Shown here in pieces: positions 1 through 6,329 of a DNA stretch of 12,925 nt. Made by a program: the position numbers and the translations under genes. The first letter of the stretch is position 1, and each line of letters opens with the position of its first letter. The notes below the pieces were generated by a model. The model saw nothing but the letters and a program-made list of their open reading frames with translations, had not been told where the DNA came from and made no database searches. The stretch is from the NCBI GenBank assembly GCA_003646045.1, contig QNDV01000025.1:1-12925 (forward strand). The letters run 5' to 3'. This DNA comes from a bacterium (GTDB lineage: Bacteria; Krumholzibacteriota; Krumholzibacteria; LZORAL124-64-63).

Positions 1-429
1 CCCGACCCCGAACGGGCTGGCCTTGATTCTCAGATCCGCCGCCGTCGCATCGGTGATACCGATGCTGCAGTCGCGGGTGACCGTTCGGCCGGATTGGGCG
101 GCCAGGACAGCCGCCACCGCGCCGCAGGTGCGGCAGGCCTCGGTGGTACCACAGCCCCCGGGGGCCCTGGCGGCGTGGGCACACTGGATCAGTTCGCCGG
201 GACGCAGACCCAGCACCCTTTCCACGTCGCCGTCCCCGAGCTGTTCGACCATGGTTTCGTTGGCGGTTATCACCTGACGATGCTCGTTGAGCAGCGCCAC
301 GCTATGGGGCATGGCATCGATGATGGGCTGGAGCATCTCGTGGCTGTGAACCAGGTCCCGGTCGTGGAGCACCGCTGAATCGTCGCTGCGTTCGGCAGGC
401 GCGAAGAATGTCTCTATGATTGTTGTCAC
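1..429 (-). CDS. PAS-domain sensory protein with cysteine cluster, N-terminal part (runs off the left edge)
   Basis: The minus strand is open from a GTG at 429 to base 1 (143 residues, 3' end missing). After about 30 residues comes a PAS-like segment: 'IIDAMPHSVALLNEHRQVI' leads into 'TANETMVEQLG', then 'GLRPGELIQCAHA', 'GGCGTTEACRTCGAV' and 'RDCSIGI'. The Cys residues are at about 83, 93, 99, 102 and 121 counted from the GTG. From family knowledge, this GGCGTTE..C..CGAV pattern occurs in PAS domains placed ahead of histidine kinase, GGDEF or sigma54-activator modules. The output module lies outside the window, so its class is unknown. No signal peptide or membrane segment is seen, so it is probably cytosolic. 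A G-rich tract (GGGGGGTGAGG) precedes the GTG. In-frame ATGs at 456 and 453, behind a GGTGA, are alternative starts that would add nine or eight residues. Confidence 0.72.
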   Translation of the reverse strand, partial: MTTIIETFFAPAERSDDSAVLHDRDLVHSHEMLQPIIDAMPHSVALLNEHRQVITANETMVEQLGDGDVERVLGLRPGELIQCAHAARAPGGCGTTEACRTCGAVAAVLAAQSGRTVTRDCSIGITDATAADLRIKASPFGVG

Positions 430-488
430 GACCTCACCCCCCGCTGGCAGCATCATAGCTGAATCACCATAAACAACGCCATATTCAG

Positions 489-516
489 CGATTATTTTCG
501 TCTGGTAATGATTCAA
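489..516 (-). promoter_or_regulatory. possible sigma70-type promoter for the PAS gene
   Basis: The 457-532 gap is distinctly AT-richer than its surroundings. Read on the minus strand it holds TTGAAT (516-511), a 16-base spacer and TAATCG (494-489), with AATAAT overlapping the second box. This lies about 30-65 bases ahead of the candidate starts of the PAS gene. The match is partial and rests on inspection only. Confidence 0.28.
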
Positions 517-532
517 GATAGCCGGTGATGAC

Positions 533-1363
533 CTATTCCACAGTCACCGCCGCCCCTTCCATGATCACCGAGTAGCGATAACCGGCGCCGAAGTCCCGGT
601 CCACCGAAACGGGACCCTCGATCAGCACAAGGTCGCCTATCTGGGCGGTGGCTTCGGTGGTGATGGTCAGGTCATGGTTGCCCTCACTGCCGGTGCCGTC
701 CTGTATGTGAAGCCAGTTCGTACCCATGATATTGCGGCTGAACTTCACCACGCGACCGCGCACCTTGATGGTCTTGTCCGTGAGATCGGCCGCACGGGCG
801 TAGACCTGGGCCACGGTCAGACCGCCGGCTACCGGTTCCACTCCCTGCACCCCGGCATCGTCAGTGGTCATGTGCTGGCTGGCACCGCCGCCCATGCCAC
901 CCATGCCGCCGCCCATTCCGGTGGCTTTGCTGTCTCCATCTTGGGGAGACGCGCTTGCGGGGGACGAAGCATGGGTATGCCCGTCATCCGGCTCGAAACT
1001 GCCCACGAACCAGATCACCTCGAAGGTGCGATCCATGGCGTTGCTCTTGAAATTCTGCATCTCCATGCCCGCGCCGGTGATGAGCTTGTCGCCCACCGCC
1101 ACGGTAGCCTCGGGCCCGGCAACCCAGCGCTGCTGGTCACCCATGTCCAGCAGGACGTAGGTATAACCACCGGCATCCATGGTCTCGACCACGGTACCCC
1201 GCCAGACATCGGCGCCCGCGGCATCTCCATGGGACTCGGTACCTGCCGTGGCGCCGGGGTGATCGGCGGCGGCATTATCAGCCGCAGCCTGCTCTTTTTT
1301 CTCGCCGCAGCCCGTCACGATCATTGTCAGGGCCAACACGACAATCAGGAACCACTTGTTCAC
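533..1363 (-). CDS. Lipoprotein with NrfJ-like OB domain and a second OB-fold domain
   Basis: This is a 276-residue exported lipoprotein. The N-terminus is a lipoprotein signal peptide: Lys3, a hydrophobic core and the lipobox V-T-G-C with Cys19 as the lipid site. Gly at +2 fits outer-membrane sorting. Residues about 54-124 contain GTVVETMDAGGYTYV, AVGDKLI and MEMQNF, a pattern I associate with NrfJ-type domains found near cytochrome c nitrite reductases. Residues about 125-177 are a low-complexity linker rich in Gly, Met and His. Residues about 178-276 form a second OB-type segment (KTIKVRGRVVKFS, WLHIQDGTG, IGDLVLIEGPV). The start is GTG at 1363, behind GGGAGGAAGCAAA, a good ribosome site. 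It follows pgi on the same strand with a 127-base gap, so it probably has its own promoter. The molecular role is unknown; ligand or metal binding in the periplasm is an inference from the Met/His linker. Confidence 0.82.
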   Translation of the reverse strand: MNKWFLIVVLALTMIVTGCGEKKEQAAADNAAADHPGATAGTESHGDAAGADVWRGTVVETMDAGGYTYVLLDMGDQQRWVAGPEATVAVGDKLITGAGMEMQNFKSNAMDRTFEVIWFVGSFEPDDGHTHASSPASASPQDGDSKATGMGGGMGGMGGGASQHMTTDDAGVQGVEPVAGGLTVAQVYARAADLTDKTIKVRGRVVKFSRNIMGTNWLHIQDGTGSEGNHDLTITTEATAQIGDLVLIEGPVSVDRDFGAGYRYSVIMEGAAVTVE

Positions 1364-1445
1364 TTTGCTTCCTCCCGCGAATCATGAACCGGACCGGCCG
1401 CTTGCGGACACCCCGGTGTAGGACATTGCTCAGGACCCAAGAATA

Positions 1446-1459
1446 GCGCGGGGCCGCGC
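1446..1459. other. GC hairpin in the pgi-lipoprotein gap, no T-run
   Basis: GCGCGG GG CCGCGC is a perfect inverted repeat lying 32 bases past the pgi stop codon on the minus strand. Folded realistically it gives a 5-bp stem with a 4-base loop. No run of T follows on either strand, so it is at best a weak terminator for pgi. The rest of the gap (1364-1490) shows no promoter boxes that I would defend. Confidence 0.25.
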
Positions 1460-1490
1460 CGGGATCAAATCCGACCCTCGGACATCCCGC

Positions 1491-2795
1491 TCAGCGGGTC
1501 GGTTTGCCCAACAAACGGAACATCTCCTGCTTGTAGGCCTCCACCCCCGGCTGGTCGAAGGGATTGACTCCCAACAGACGACCACTCACCGCCACCGCTT
1601 TCTCGAACATGTAGATCAATCCGCCCAGATTGGCCGGGGTTACCTCGTCCAGTTCGATGGTGGTGCAAGGCACGCCACCGGCCAGGTGGGCGTTGCGGGT
1701 ACCCTCGTAGGCCTTCCAGTTGATGGCGTCCAGGGGTTGCCCCGCGAGGTAGTCCAGTCCGTCCAGGTCGCGACCGTCCGCATCCAGGGGTACCACCACT
1801 TCCGGGACAGACTTGCGCACCACCAGGAAGGTCTCCTGCAACTCGCGGCGCCCGTCCTGGATGTACTGTCCCAGGCTGTGCAGGTCAGTGGTGAAGACGG
1901 TGGACGCCGGGAAAATGCCCTGGCCACCCTTGCCCTCGCTCTCGCCGAAGAGCTGCTTCCACCACTCCTGCACCAGACCCAGTCGGCTGTGGAAGGTACT
2001 CGAGACCTCGGTATTGAAACCCTTGCCGTAGAGGGCATGGCGCGTCGCCGCGTAGAGATGGGCCGGATTGCCCTGCAGACGGGTACCGCTGCAGGCACGG
2101 CGCATGTCCCGCGCACCCTGCACCAGGGCGCGGATGTCCACTCCGGCCACCGCCAGGGGCAACAGACCCACTGGTGTCAGCACGGAAAAACGTCCGCCCA
2201 CATCGTCCGGCACGACAAATGTGCGGTAACCCTCGTCATCGGCCAGGGTGCGCAGGGCCCCCCGGGAGGCGTCGGTGATGGCGGTGATGCGACGGGCAGC
2301 CTCGGCGGCGCCCACACTCCGGTTGAGCTCGGCCCGCAGCAGGCGGAAGGCCAGTGCGGGCTCCAGGGTGGTCCCTGATTTCGAGATGATGCAGATCCCG
2401 AAGTCGCGGTCGGCCACGCGCCGCAGCACCTGATCCAGGGCGGCGGAACAGAGTCCCGTGCCCGAAAACAGGATCTCCGGGGCATCGGCGTCGGGTCCGC
2501 CCATGGCGTCGATCACCGCCCGCGAACCCAGGTACGAACCGCCGATACCCACCACCACCCAGGTCTGGGCAAAACCACGGACCCGGGCCGCCTCGGTCTC
2601 GATCCGCTCCAGCTCGGTGTCGGTGATGCGATCGGGCAGGTCCAGCCAGCCCAGGAACTCCGCGCCGGGAGAAGTGCCCTCCTCCAGCTCGCGCACAGCG
2701 GTGGCCACCGGTGCGGCCAGGGAATCCAACTCGGCTTCGGTCAGGAAATCCCGGGTTGCCGTCAGGTCCAGGCGGATGCCGCCGGCTTCGATCAT
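1491..2795 (-). CDS. pgi: Glucose-6-phosphate isomerase (short bacterial form)
   Basis: The enzyme interconverts glucose 6-phosphate and fructose 6-phosphate in the cytosol, at the entry to glycolysis and gluconeogenesis. The 434 residues match the roughly 450-residue Bacillus/Thermotoga-type PGI rather than the 550-residue E. coli form. Visible landmarks are the sugar-phosphate (SIS) motif GIGGSYLGSRA (83-93), the phosphate loop SKSGTT (138-143), PGI signature 1 around DDVGGRFSVLTPVGLLPL (197-214), FGESEGK with the likely catalytic Glu285, DLHSLGQ with His306, and PGI signature 2, NPFDQPGVEAYK (411-422), ending in the active-site Lys422. No key motif is missing. The ATG at 2795 follows CGGAGGCAAGGCC, a good ribosome site. 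The gene is divergent from thiI across 189 bases and upstream of the lipoprotein on the same strand. Confidence 0.96.
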   Translation of the reverse strand: MIEAGGIRLDLTATRDFLTEAELDSLAAPVATAVRELEEGTSPGAEFLGWLDLPDRITDTELERIETEAARVRGFAQTWVVVGIGGSYLGSRAVIDAMGGPDADAPEILFSGTGLCSAALDQVLRRVADRDFGICIISKSGTTLEPALAFRLLRAELNRSVGAAEAARRITAITDASRGALRTLADDEGYRTFVVPDDVGGRFSVLTPVGLLPLAVAGVDIRALVQGARDMRRACSGTRLQGNPAHLYAATRHALYGKGFNTEVSSTFHSRLGLVQEWWKQLFGESEGKGGQGIFPASTVFTTDLHSLGQYIQDGRRELQETFLVVRKSVPEVVVPLDADGRDLDGLDYLAGQPLDAINWKAYEGTRNAHLAGGVPCTTIELDEVTPANLGGLIYMFEKAVAVSGRLLGVNPFDQPGVEAYKQEMFRLLGKPTR

Positions 2796-2845
2796 GGCCT
2801 TGCCTCCGTTCGCCGCGGATGGTTCTTCACAGTCTCATGCGGCGG

Positions 2846-2867
2846 ATACTTGTTCACCACATACTTG
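2846..2867. repeat. Direct repeat of ATACTTG in the pgi-thiI divergent gap
   Basis: ATACTTG occurs at 2846-2852 and again at 2861-2867, a 15-base period, inside the 189-base region from which pgi and thiI diverge. Paired heptamers in a divergent gap could be an operator, but a 15-base period is not an integral number of helical turns and chance is possible. No convincing -35/-10 pair was found for either gene in this gap. Confidence 0.25.
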
Positions 2868-2984
2868 CGCCGCGGAGCGCTCGCATTGAATATGGGAGTC
2901 CTGGCGAGACCACTCCTGTCCCGCCCCAGCACAGCATAGCGTCCCGGCCGCTGGAATCAAGCGCCCGGACCGAGCGAGGAAACC

Positions 2985-4208
2985 ATGGATCCGGTCGCCC
3001 CCGTCATCGTTGCCACCTACGCGGAGATTGCCCTCAAGGGCAAGAACCGTTCAGTCTTCCTGCGCCGTCTGCTGAACAACATGCGCACCATGCTGAAGGA
3101 CGAGCCCATAGCGGACATCCAGCACGTGGAGAGCCGTATCCTGGTGAGGCTGGACGACCCTGCCCGCACCGACGCCGTGGTGGAGATCCTGGGACGCGTG
3201 TTCGGTCTGCAGTGGATTTCTCCCGCGGTATCGGTGCCCCGCGAGGCCATCGACGACGAACTGAACGACGACCTGGCCGCCGGTCGCGAACCTCGGTTGA
3301 CGGCGGTCAGCGCCCAGGCCTGCGAGTTGGCCACCGCCGCCCGGGCAGAGGTGCGGAACTTCAAGGTCGGAACCCGACGCAGCGACAGGACCTTCCCCCT
3401 GATATCGCCGGACATCAGCCGCATCGTGGGTGGAGCGGTACACGAAATGACCGGCCTGCCCGGTCTCATGCAGAACCCCGACCTGCTGGTGAACGTGCTG
3501 ATACTCAAGAAGGATGTGCTGGTCTTCACCGCCAAGGAGACCGTCTGCGGCGGCCTGCCCGCCGGCATCAGCGGCCGGGTGATGGTGTTGCTGTCGGGGG
3601 GAATCGACTCGCCGGTGGCCGCCTGGTTGATGATGCGGCGCGGCGCCCGTCCCGAGTTCATCCATTTCTACGCTGGCCGCAGTTTTGCCGAGGCGGACGC
3701 CGACAAGATCATCGACCTGGTGCGTATCCTGAGGCGTTACTCGCCCGGTCCGCTGACATTGTGGCTGGCTCCGGTGGTACCCTACGAGTTGCGGGCCATC
3801 GGCAACGTAACCGACAACTACGACATGCTCATGTTCCGCCGCTTCATGGTGAAGACCGCCGCCCGCCAGGCCCGTCGCCAGAGCTGCAAGGCCCTGATCA
3901 CCGGCGACAGCCTGGGCCAGGTGGCCAGCCAGACCCTGGCCAACCTGGGCGCCATCTCCCCTGATATCGAGATACCGATCCTGCGCCCCCTCGTGGGCAT
4001 GGACAAGATGGAGATCACGGCCCGCAGCCGTAAGGTGGGTCTGTTCGACACCAGCATCCTGCCCTACCGGGACTGCTGCTCCATCCGCTCGCCCCGGCCT
4101 GTCCTGCGAGCCCGCGCCCGCGACCTGCTGCTCTACTCCCAGCAGATGAAACTGGACGAGGCGGTGGACGAGACCCTGACCGGGCTCGAGAAACTCGTGG
4201 TCGATTGA
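2985..4208 (+). CDS. thiI: tRNA 4-thiouridine synthetase ThiI, rhodanese-less form
   Basis: ThiI adenylates U8 of tRNA and transfers persulfide sulfur from a cysteine desulfurase to make 4-thiouridine, a near-UV sensor; in some bacteria it also supplies sulfur for thiamine. The 407 residues contain an N-terminal ferredoxin-like region (VATYAEIALKGKNR, 9-22), a THUMP domain (about 60-165, with FKVGTRRSDRTFP and ISRIVGGAV) and the PP-loop ATPase with LSGGIDSPVAAW (203-214). GDSLGQVASQTLANL and PYRDCCSI follow, with Cys364 and Cys365. It ends without the C-terminal rhodanese domain of E. coli ThiI (482 residues). It therefore resembles the Bacillus type, in which sulfur comes straight from a dedicated desulfurase; no desulfurase gene is in this window. 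ATG 2985 follows GAGCGAGGAAACC, a good ribosome site. An unrelated signalling gene lies downstream. Confidence 0.95.
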   Translation: MDPVAPVIVATYAEIALKGKNRSVFLRRLLNNMRTMLKDEPIADIQHVESRILVRLDDPARTDAVVEILGRVFGLQWISPAVSVPREAIDDELNDDLAAGREPRLTAVSAQACELATAARAEVRNFKVGTRRSDRTFPLISPDISRIVGGAVHEMTGLPGLMQNPDLLVNVLILKKDVLVFTAKETVCGGLPAGISGRVMVLLSGGIDSPVAAWLMMRRGARPEFIHFYAGRSFAEADADKIIDLVRILRRYSPGPLTLWLAPVVPYELRAIGNVTDNYDMLMFRRFMVKTAARQARRQSCKALITGDSLGQVASQTLANLGAISPDIEIPILRPLVGMDKMEITARSRKVGLFDTSILPYRDCCSIRSPRPVLRARARDLLLYSQQMKLDEAVDETLTGLEKLVVD

Positions 4209-4231
4209 GTATTCCCGCTCAAACAGGCCGG

Positions 4232-4250
4232 AATCGGGCCGAAACCGATT
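4232..4250 (+). terminator. Hairpin after thiI, weak terminator candidate
   Basis: AATCGG (4232-4237) and CCGATT (4245-4250) are exact inverted repeats around a 7-base loop, starting 24 bases after the thiI stop codon. No T-run follows, so an intrinsic terminator is not proven. Because the palindrome lies about 60 bases ahead of the receiver gene it could equally be an operator. The sequence TATGCT at 4276-4281 resembles a -10 box for that gene but has no well-spaced -35 partner. Confidence 0.3.
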
Positions 4251-4309
4251 GATGGAGCCTCGTGATCCCGTCCGCTATGCTGCGCCGGATCACCAGTGAT
4301 TGACCGTCC

Positions 4310-4675
4310 ATGAAGATCCTGATCATCGACGAATCCCGAGCCATGCGGCGTATCCTGTCCCGCCTGATCCAACAGGCTGGCTATACCGAGCATGACCTGC
4401 TGGAGGCGAAAAACGGGCAGGACGCCCTGGCGATGGTGCACCGCGATTCCCCCGACCTGATCCTGGCCGAGTGGCGCATACCTGGATTGTCGGGGATGGA
4501 ATTGCTCACATCGCTCAACGAGGAAGATATCGGGATTCCGTTCGGCTTCGTCACGTCCGATCCCACGCGATCCATGGTGAACCAGGCTCGCGAAAACGGC
4601 GCCGTCTTCCTGCTGGCCAAACCGTTCACGGTCGAGGACATAGCCAAGATCATGAAGGTGATGGTCCCGGGCTAG
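4310..4675 (+). CDS. Stand-alone receiver-domain protein with Glu replacing the phosphoacceptor Asp
   Basis: This is a 121-residue single CheY-like receiver with no output domain. The fold landmarks are present: the acidic pair Asp7-Glu8 after MKILII, PDLILAEWRIPGLSGMELL in the middle, the switch residue Thr82 in FVTSD, and the conserved Lys104 in LLAKPF. The residue that should be the phosphorylated Asp (as in DLIxxDWxMP) is Glu54 (codon GAG), so aspartyl phosphorylation at the usual site is not possible. Glu there can mimic the phosphorylated state, as known for D54E in NtrC; that this protein is constitutively on is an inference. ATG 4310 has no clear Shine-Dalgarno, unlike its neighbours. 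The stop codon overlaps the stop of the convergent HDOD gene, next to a cheW-like gene, which suggests shared signalling business. It may act as a protein-binding adaptor. Confidence 0.9.
   Translation: MKILIIDESRAMRRILSRLIQQAGYTEHDLLEAKNGQDALAMVHRDSPDLILAEWRIPGLSGMELLTSLNEEDIGIPFGFVTSDPTRSMVNQARENGAVFLLAKPFTVEDIAKIMKVMVPG
4672..4675. other. Shared CTAG: overlapping stop codons of convergent genes
   Basis: The palindrome CTAG supplies TAG to both genes: bases 4673-4675 stop the plus-strand receiver and bases 4674-4672 stop the minus-strand HDOD gene. There is no room for a terminator between them, so each transcript must run antisense into the other gene unless it is stopped inside coding sequence. 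Confidence 0.95.
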
Positions 4676-5547
4676 CTCACCGTCTGGGGCTGCGGCGCAA
4701 TCCCGTACATATCCCGGATTTCGTTGAATTCGACCTCGGTGCGCGAGACCGCCTGGTCCGCCACCTGGGGCGTGACACCCAGCCGCTCGAGAGCGTCCAT
4801 GTCGATACGGTAGAACTCGAGATCCGAGCCCCCCGCCCAGCCGAAGCGCATACACAGCACATCCGCGGCATGGACCAGATCGATGAGTTCACTGGGCTGC
4901 TCGGCCCGTGACGGTTCGTGATGCCAGTGGGCGGCGGCGGCCACCTCTTCGGGCAGGTTCCAGAACCGCAGCAGTTCGCCGGCCACCTCGCCGTGATCGA
5001 CGCCCAGCACCTTGCGTTCCGCCTGGTTGAAACTCAGGCCCTCGTCCATGACCATCTGCTTGATGGGCTCGTCATCCACTTCCACGAAAGTACCCAGAAC
5101 CACCTTGCCCATGTCGTGCAACAGGGCGGCCGTGAAGGCTTCTTCCACATCACGCATTCTCAGCACCTGGGCCAGTTTCTCGGCGCAGATGGCCGCGGCG
5201 AAGCTGTGCTCCCAGAGCTGGCCCGCGGTCATGTCGTAGCCCTTGATGGGCTTACGCACCAGTGGTGCCACGGACATGCACAGCACCATCTGGAAGATGC
5301 GGTTGGTGCCCAGGCGGGTGATGGCCTCCTTCACCGAGGGAATACGACGGGACCAGCCGAAGTAGGCGCTGTTGGCCAACTGCAGGATATTGGCCGTCAG
5401 GCCGGGGTCGTGTTCGATGACCCGCGCCAACTCGGTGAAGTTGAGGTCCGGGTCCTTAAGGAACTTGCGGATCTTGATGACCACCGACGGCAATGAAGGC
5501 ACCGTCCGGACCCGCGCGAGAATCGTCTTCTTGTCGGTCACGTCCAT
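4672..5547 (-). CDS. HDOD-domain signalling protein
   Basis: This is a 291-residue cytosolic HDOD protein. HDOD domains are HD-superfamily relatives found in regulators of motility, chemotaxis and cyclic-nucleotide signalling; they often act as docking units. Visible landmarks are the N-terminal VRTVPSLPSVVIKIRKFL (13-30), EHDPGLTANILQLANSAYFG (45-64), VKEAITRLG (72-80), WEHS (112-115), LLHDMGK (142-148), DHGEVAG (184-190), HWHHEP (207-212) and HAADVL (226-231). HD-type ligands thus appear retained (His144-Asp145 and flanking His/Asp), although many HDOD proteins have lost them; phosphohydrolase activity is unproven. The tail after about 240 is not recognised. ATG 5547 follows AAGGGAGTA. It lies 29 bases after the cheW-like gene and is probably co-transcribed with it. 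Its stop codon overlaps that of the convergent receiver gene. Confidence 0.92.
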   Translation of the reverse strand: MDVTDKKTILARVRTVPSLPSVVIKIRKFLKDPDLNFTELARVIEHDPGLTANILQLANSAYFGWSRRIPSVKEAITRLGTNRIFQMVLCMSVAPLVRKPIKGYDMTAGQLWEHSFAAAICAEKLAQVLRMRDVEEAFTAALLHDMGKVVLGTFVEVDDEPIKQMVMDEGLSFNQAERKVLGVDHGEVAGELLRFWNLPEEVAAAAHWHHEPSRAEQPSELIDLVHAADVLCMRFGWAGGSDLEFYRIDMDALERLGVTPQVADQAVSRTEVEFNEIRDMYGIAPQPQTVS

Positions 5548-5576
5548 TACTCCCTTGGCATGGGACCGGCGGGCAC

Positions 5577-6068
5577 CTAGCGCACCGCGGCCACGGCCTC
5601 CAGTAACAGGTCCAGGTTCTCCGTACTGAGCAGTCGATCAGTATCCAGCAGGGCGGCACGCCGGTCGTCACTGCCAGCCCAACCGGCCAGCAGGCCGTCG
5701 TCGTCCCGGGCCGGAGCTTCGATCTGTCCGATCTGCAACTGACGTACATCGATGACCCGGTCCACCAGCAACCCGGCCAGAGCACGCTCGCCGTGATGGT
5801 CGATCTCCACGATCACCACGTACTGCTCCCAGTCATCCACCTGCGAAATCACACCCAGGCGAGGTGCCAGATCCACTACCGGCAGTTGCCGTCCGCGGGT
5901 GGCCAGGGCACCGATCGCCTGGCCAGGCAGACCGGGCACCCGCTGCAGGGCCTGGGTCCCGTTCACCTCGTGAATACGCAGGATTTCGATGCCGAAACGG
6001 TCACCACCGATTTCCAGGAACAGGTATTTGCCCGCGGGGGCGGCGGTGTCGTAGGTAGAGGTTTCCAT
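5577..6068 (-). CDS. CheW-like scaffold protein
   Basis: This is a single CheW domain of 163 residues. CheW proteins couple chemoreceptors to the CheA kinase in membrane-associated arrays. Features are KYLFLEIGGDRFGIEILRIHEV (positions 14-35), a central IGALATRGRQLPVVDLAPRLG that matches the RG...PVVDLR block of CheW, AGLLVDRVIDV, and a terminal ALLDTDRLLS. No CheA, receptor, CheR or CheB is in the window, so partners lie elsewhere or the domain serves a non-chemotaxis scaffold. I chose the ATG at 6068 (METSTY), which has AAAGGA upstream at proper spacing. An in-frame ATG at 6119 would add 17 residues lacking family similarity. The HDOD gene follows after 29 bases on the same strand, an operon-like arrangement. 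The gene symbol is withheld because cheW paralogues are common. Confidence 0.9.
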   Translation of the reverse strand: METSTYDTAAPAGKYLFLEIGGDRFGIEILRIHEVNGTQALQRVPGLPGQAIGALATRGRQLPVVDLAPRLGVISQVDDWEQYVVIVEIDHHGERALAGLLVDRVIDVRQLQIGQIEAPARDDDGLLAGWAGSDDRRAALLDTDRLLSTENLDLLLEAVAAVR

Positions 6069-6102
6069 CGTTCTTGTCCTTTGCTGCAACCGTGGCCGGG
6101 TC

Positions 6103-6118
6103 GGCAGGATTCCGGCCA
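6103..6118 (-). promoter_or_regulatory. sigma54-like -24/-12 candidate ahead of the cheW-like gene
   Basis: Read on the minus strand, TGGCCGGAATCCTGCC has GG and GC elements exactly spaced as in the sigma54 consensus TGGCACG-N4-TTGCW. Its -12 end lies about 36 bases before the ATG at 6068, allowing a leader of about 25 bases. In GC-rich DNA such matches arise by chance, so this is a candidate only. Confidence 0.3.
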
Positions 6119-6329
6119 CCGGGTGGCTGTCCTGCCCCGCGGGACTTCGGCGGATGTGGTGTACGCCGAGGTCGAAGGCCTGACCAGTTCAAGGCCGCCA
6201 TGGGTGGTATTGCCTTTGCAACAACGACTTGCGGCGGCGGTGTTCGGGGGGCCCTGCACCCTCGGCCAGACCTCGGGCGGGCCCCGACATTTTGAATGGG
6301 GCAATCCGTATGCCAGAGCCTGCCAGTGG
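6119..6329. other. Non-coding stretch between the divergent cheW-like and acylase genes
   Basis: The whole cheW-acylase gap is 6069-6410 (342 bases). Apart from the promoter candidates listed separately, I see no credible gene on either strand: short open frames here lack ribosome sites and family resemblance. One long-arm inverted repeat is visible, GGGGCCC (6248-6254) with GGGCCCC (6279-6285), enclosing 24 bases and followed by GACATTTTG. It could fold into a stable hairpin in RNA of either strand. Another small palindrome, GCCACC/GGTGGC, lies at about 6115-6127. Confidence 0.4.

Noticed and set aside
882..925. Short tandem-like repeat of ATGCC/CCGCC units
   Set aside because: It codes the Gly/Met linker of the lipoprotein; the repetition reflects the protein sequence and is not a separate repeat element or CRISPR.
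674..1387. 237-codon His-rich open frame opposite the lipoprotein gene
   Set aside because: The lipoprotein frame has a lipobox, a ribosome site and domain similarity. The His richness here comes from reading Met/Ala/Gly codons on the opposite strand.
2711..3964. Long open frame (417 codons) on the plus strand overlapping thiI
   Set aside because: It overlaps the well-supported thiI in another frame, is dominated by Arg, Pro and Gly as expected for an off-frame reading of GC-rich DNA, and matches no family.
4133..4855. 240-codon minus-strand frame spanning the receiver gene and both neighbours
   Set aside because: It crosses three well-supported genes and shows no domain; it is an off-frame shadow.
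6069..6119. 17-residue N-terminal extension of the CheW-like protein
   Set aside because: AAAGGA lies correctly before the ATG at 6068, the extension has no CheW similarity, and it covers the likely promoter region.
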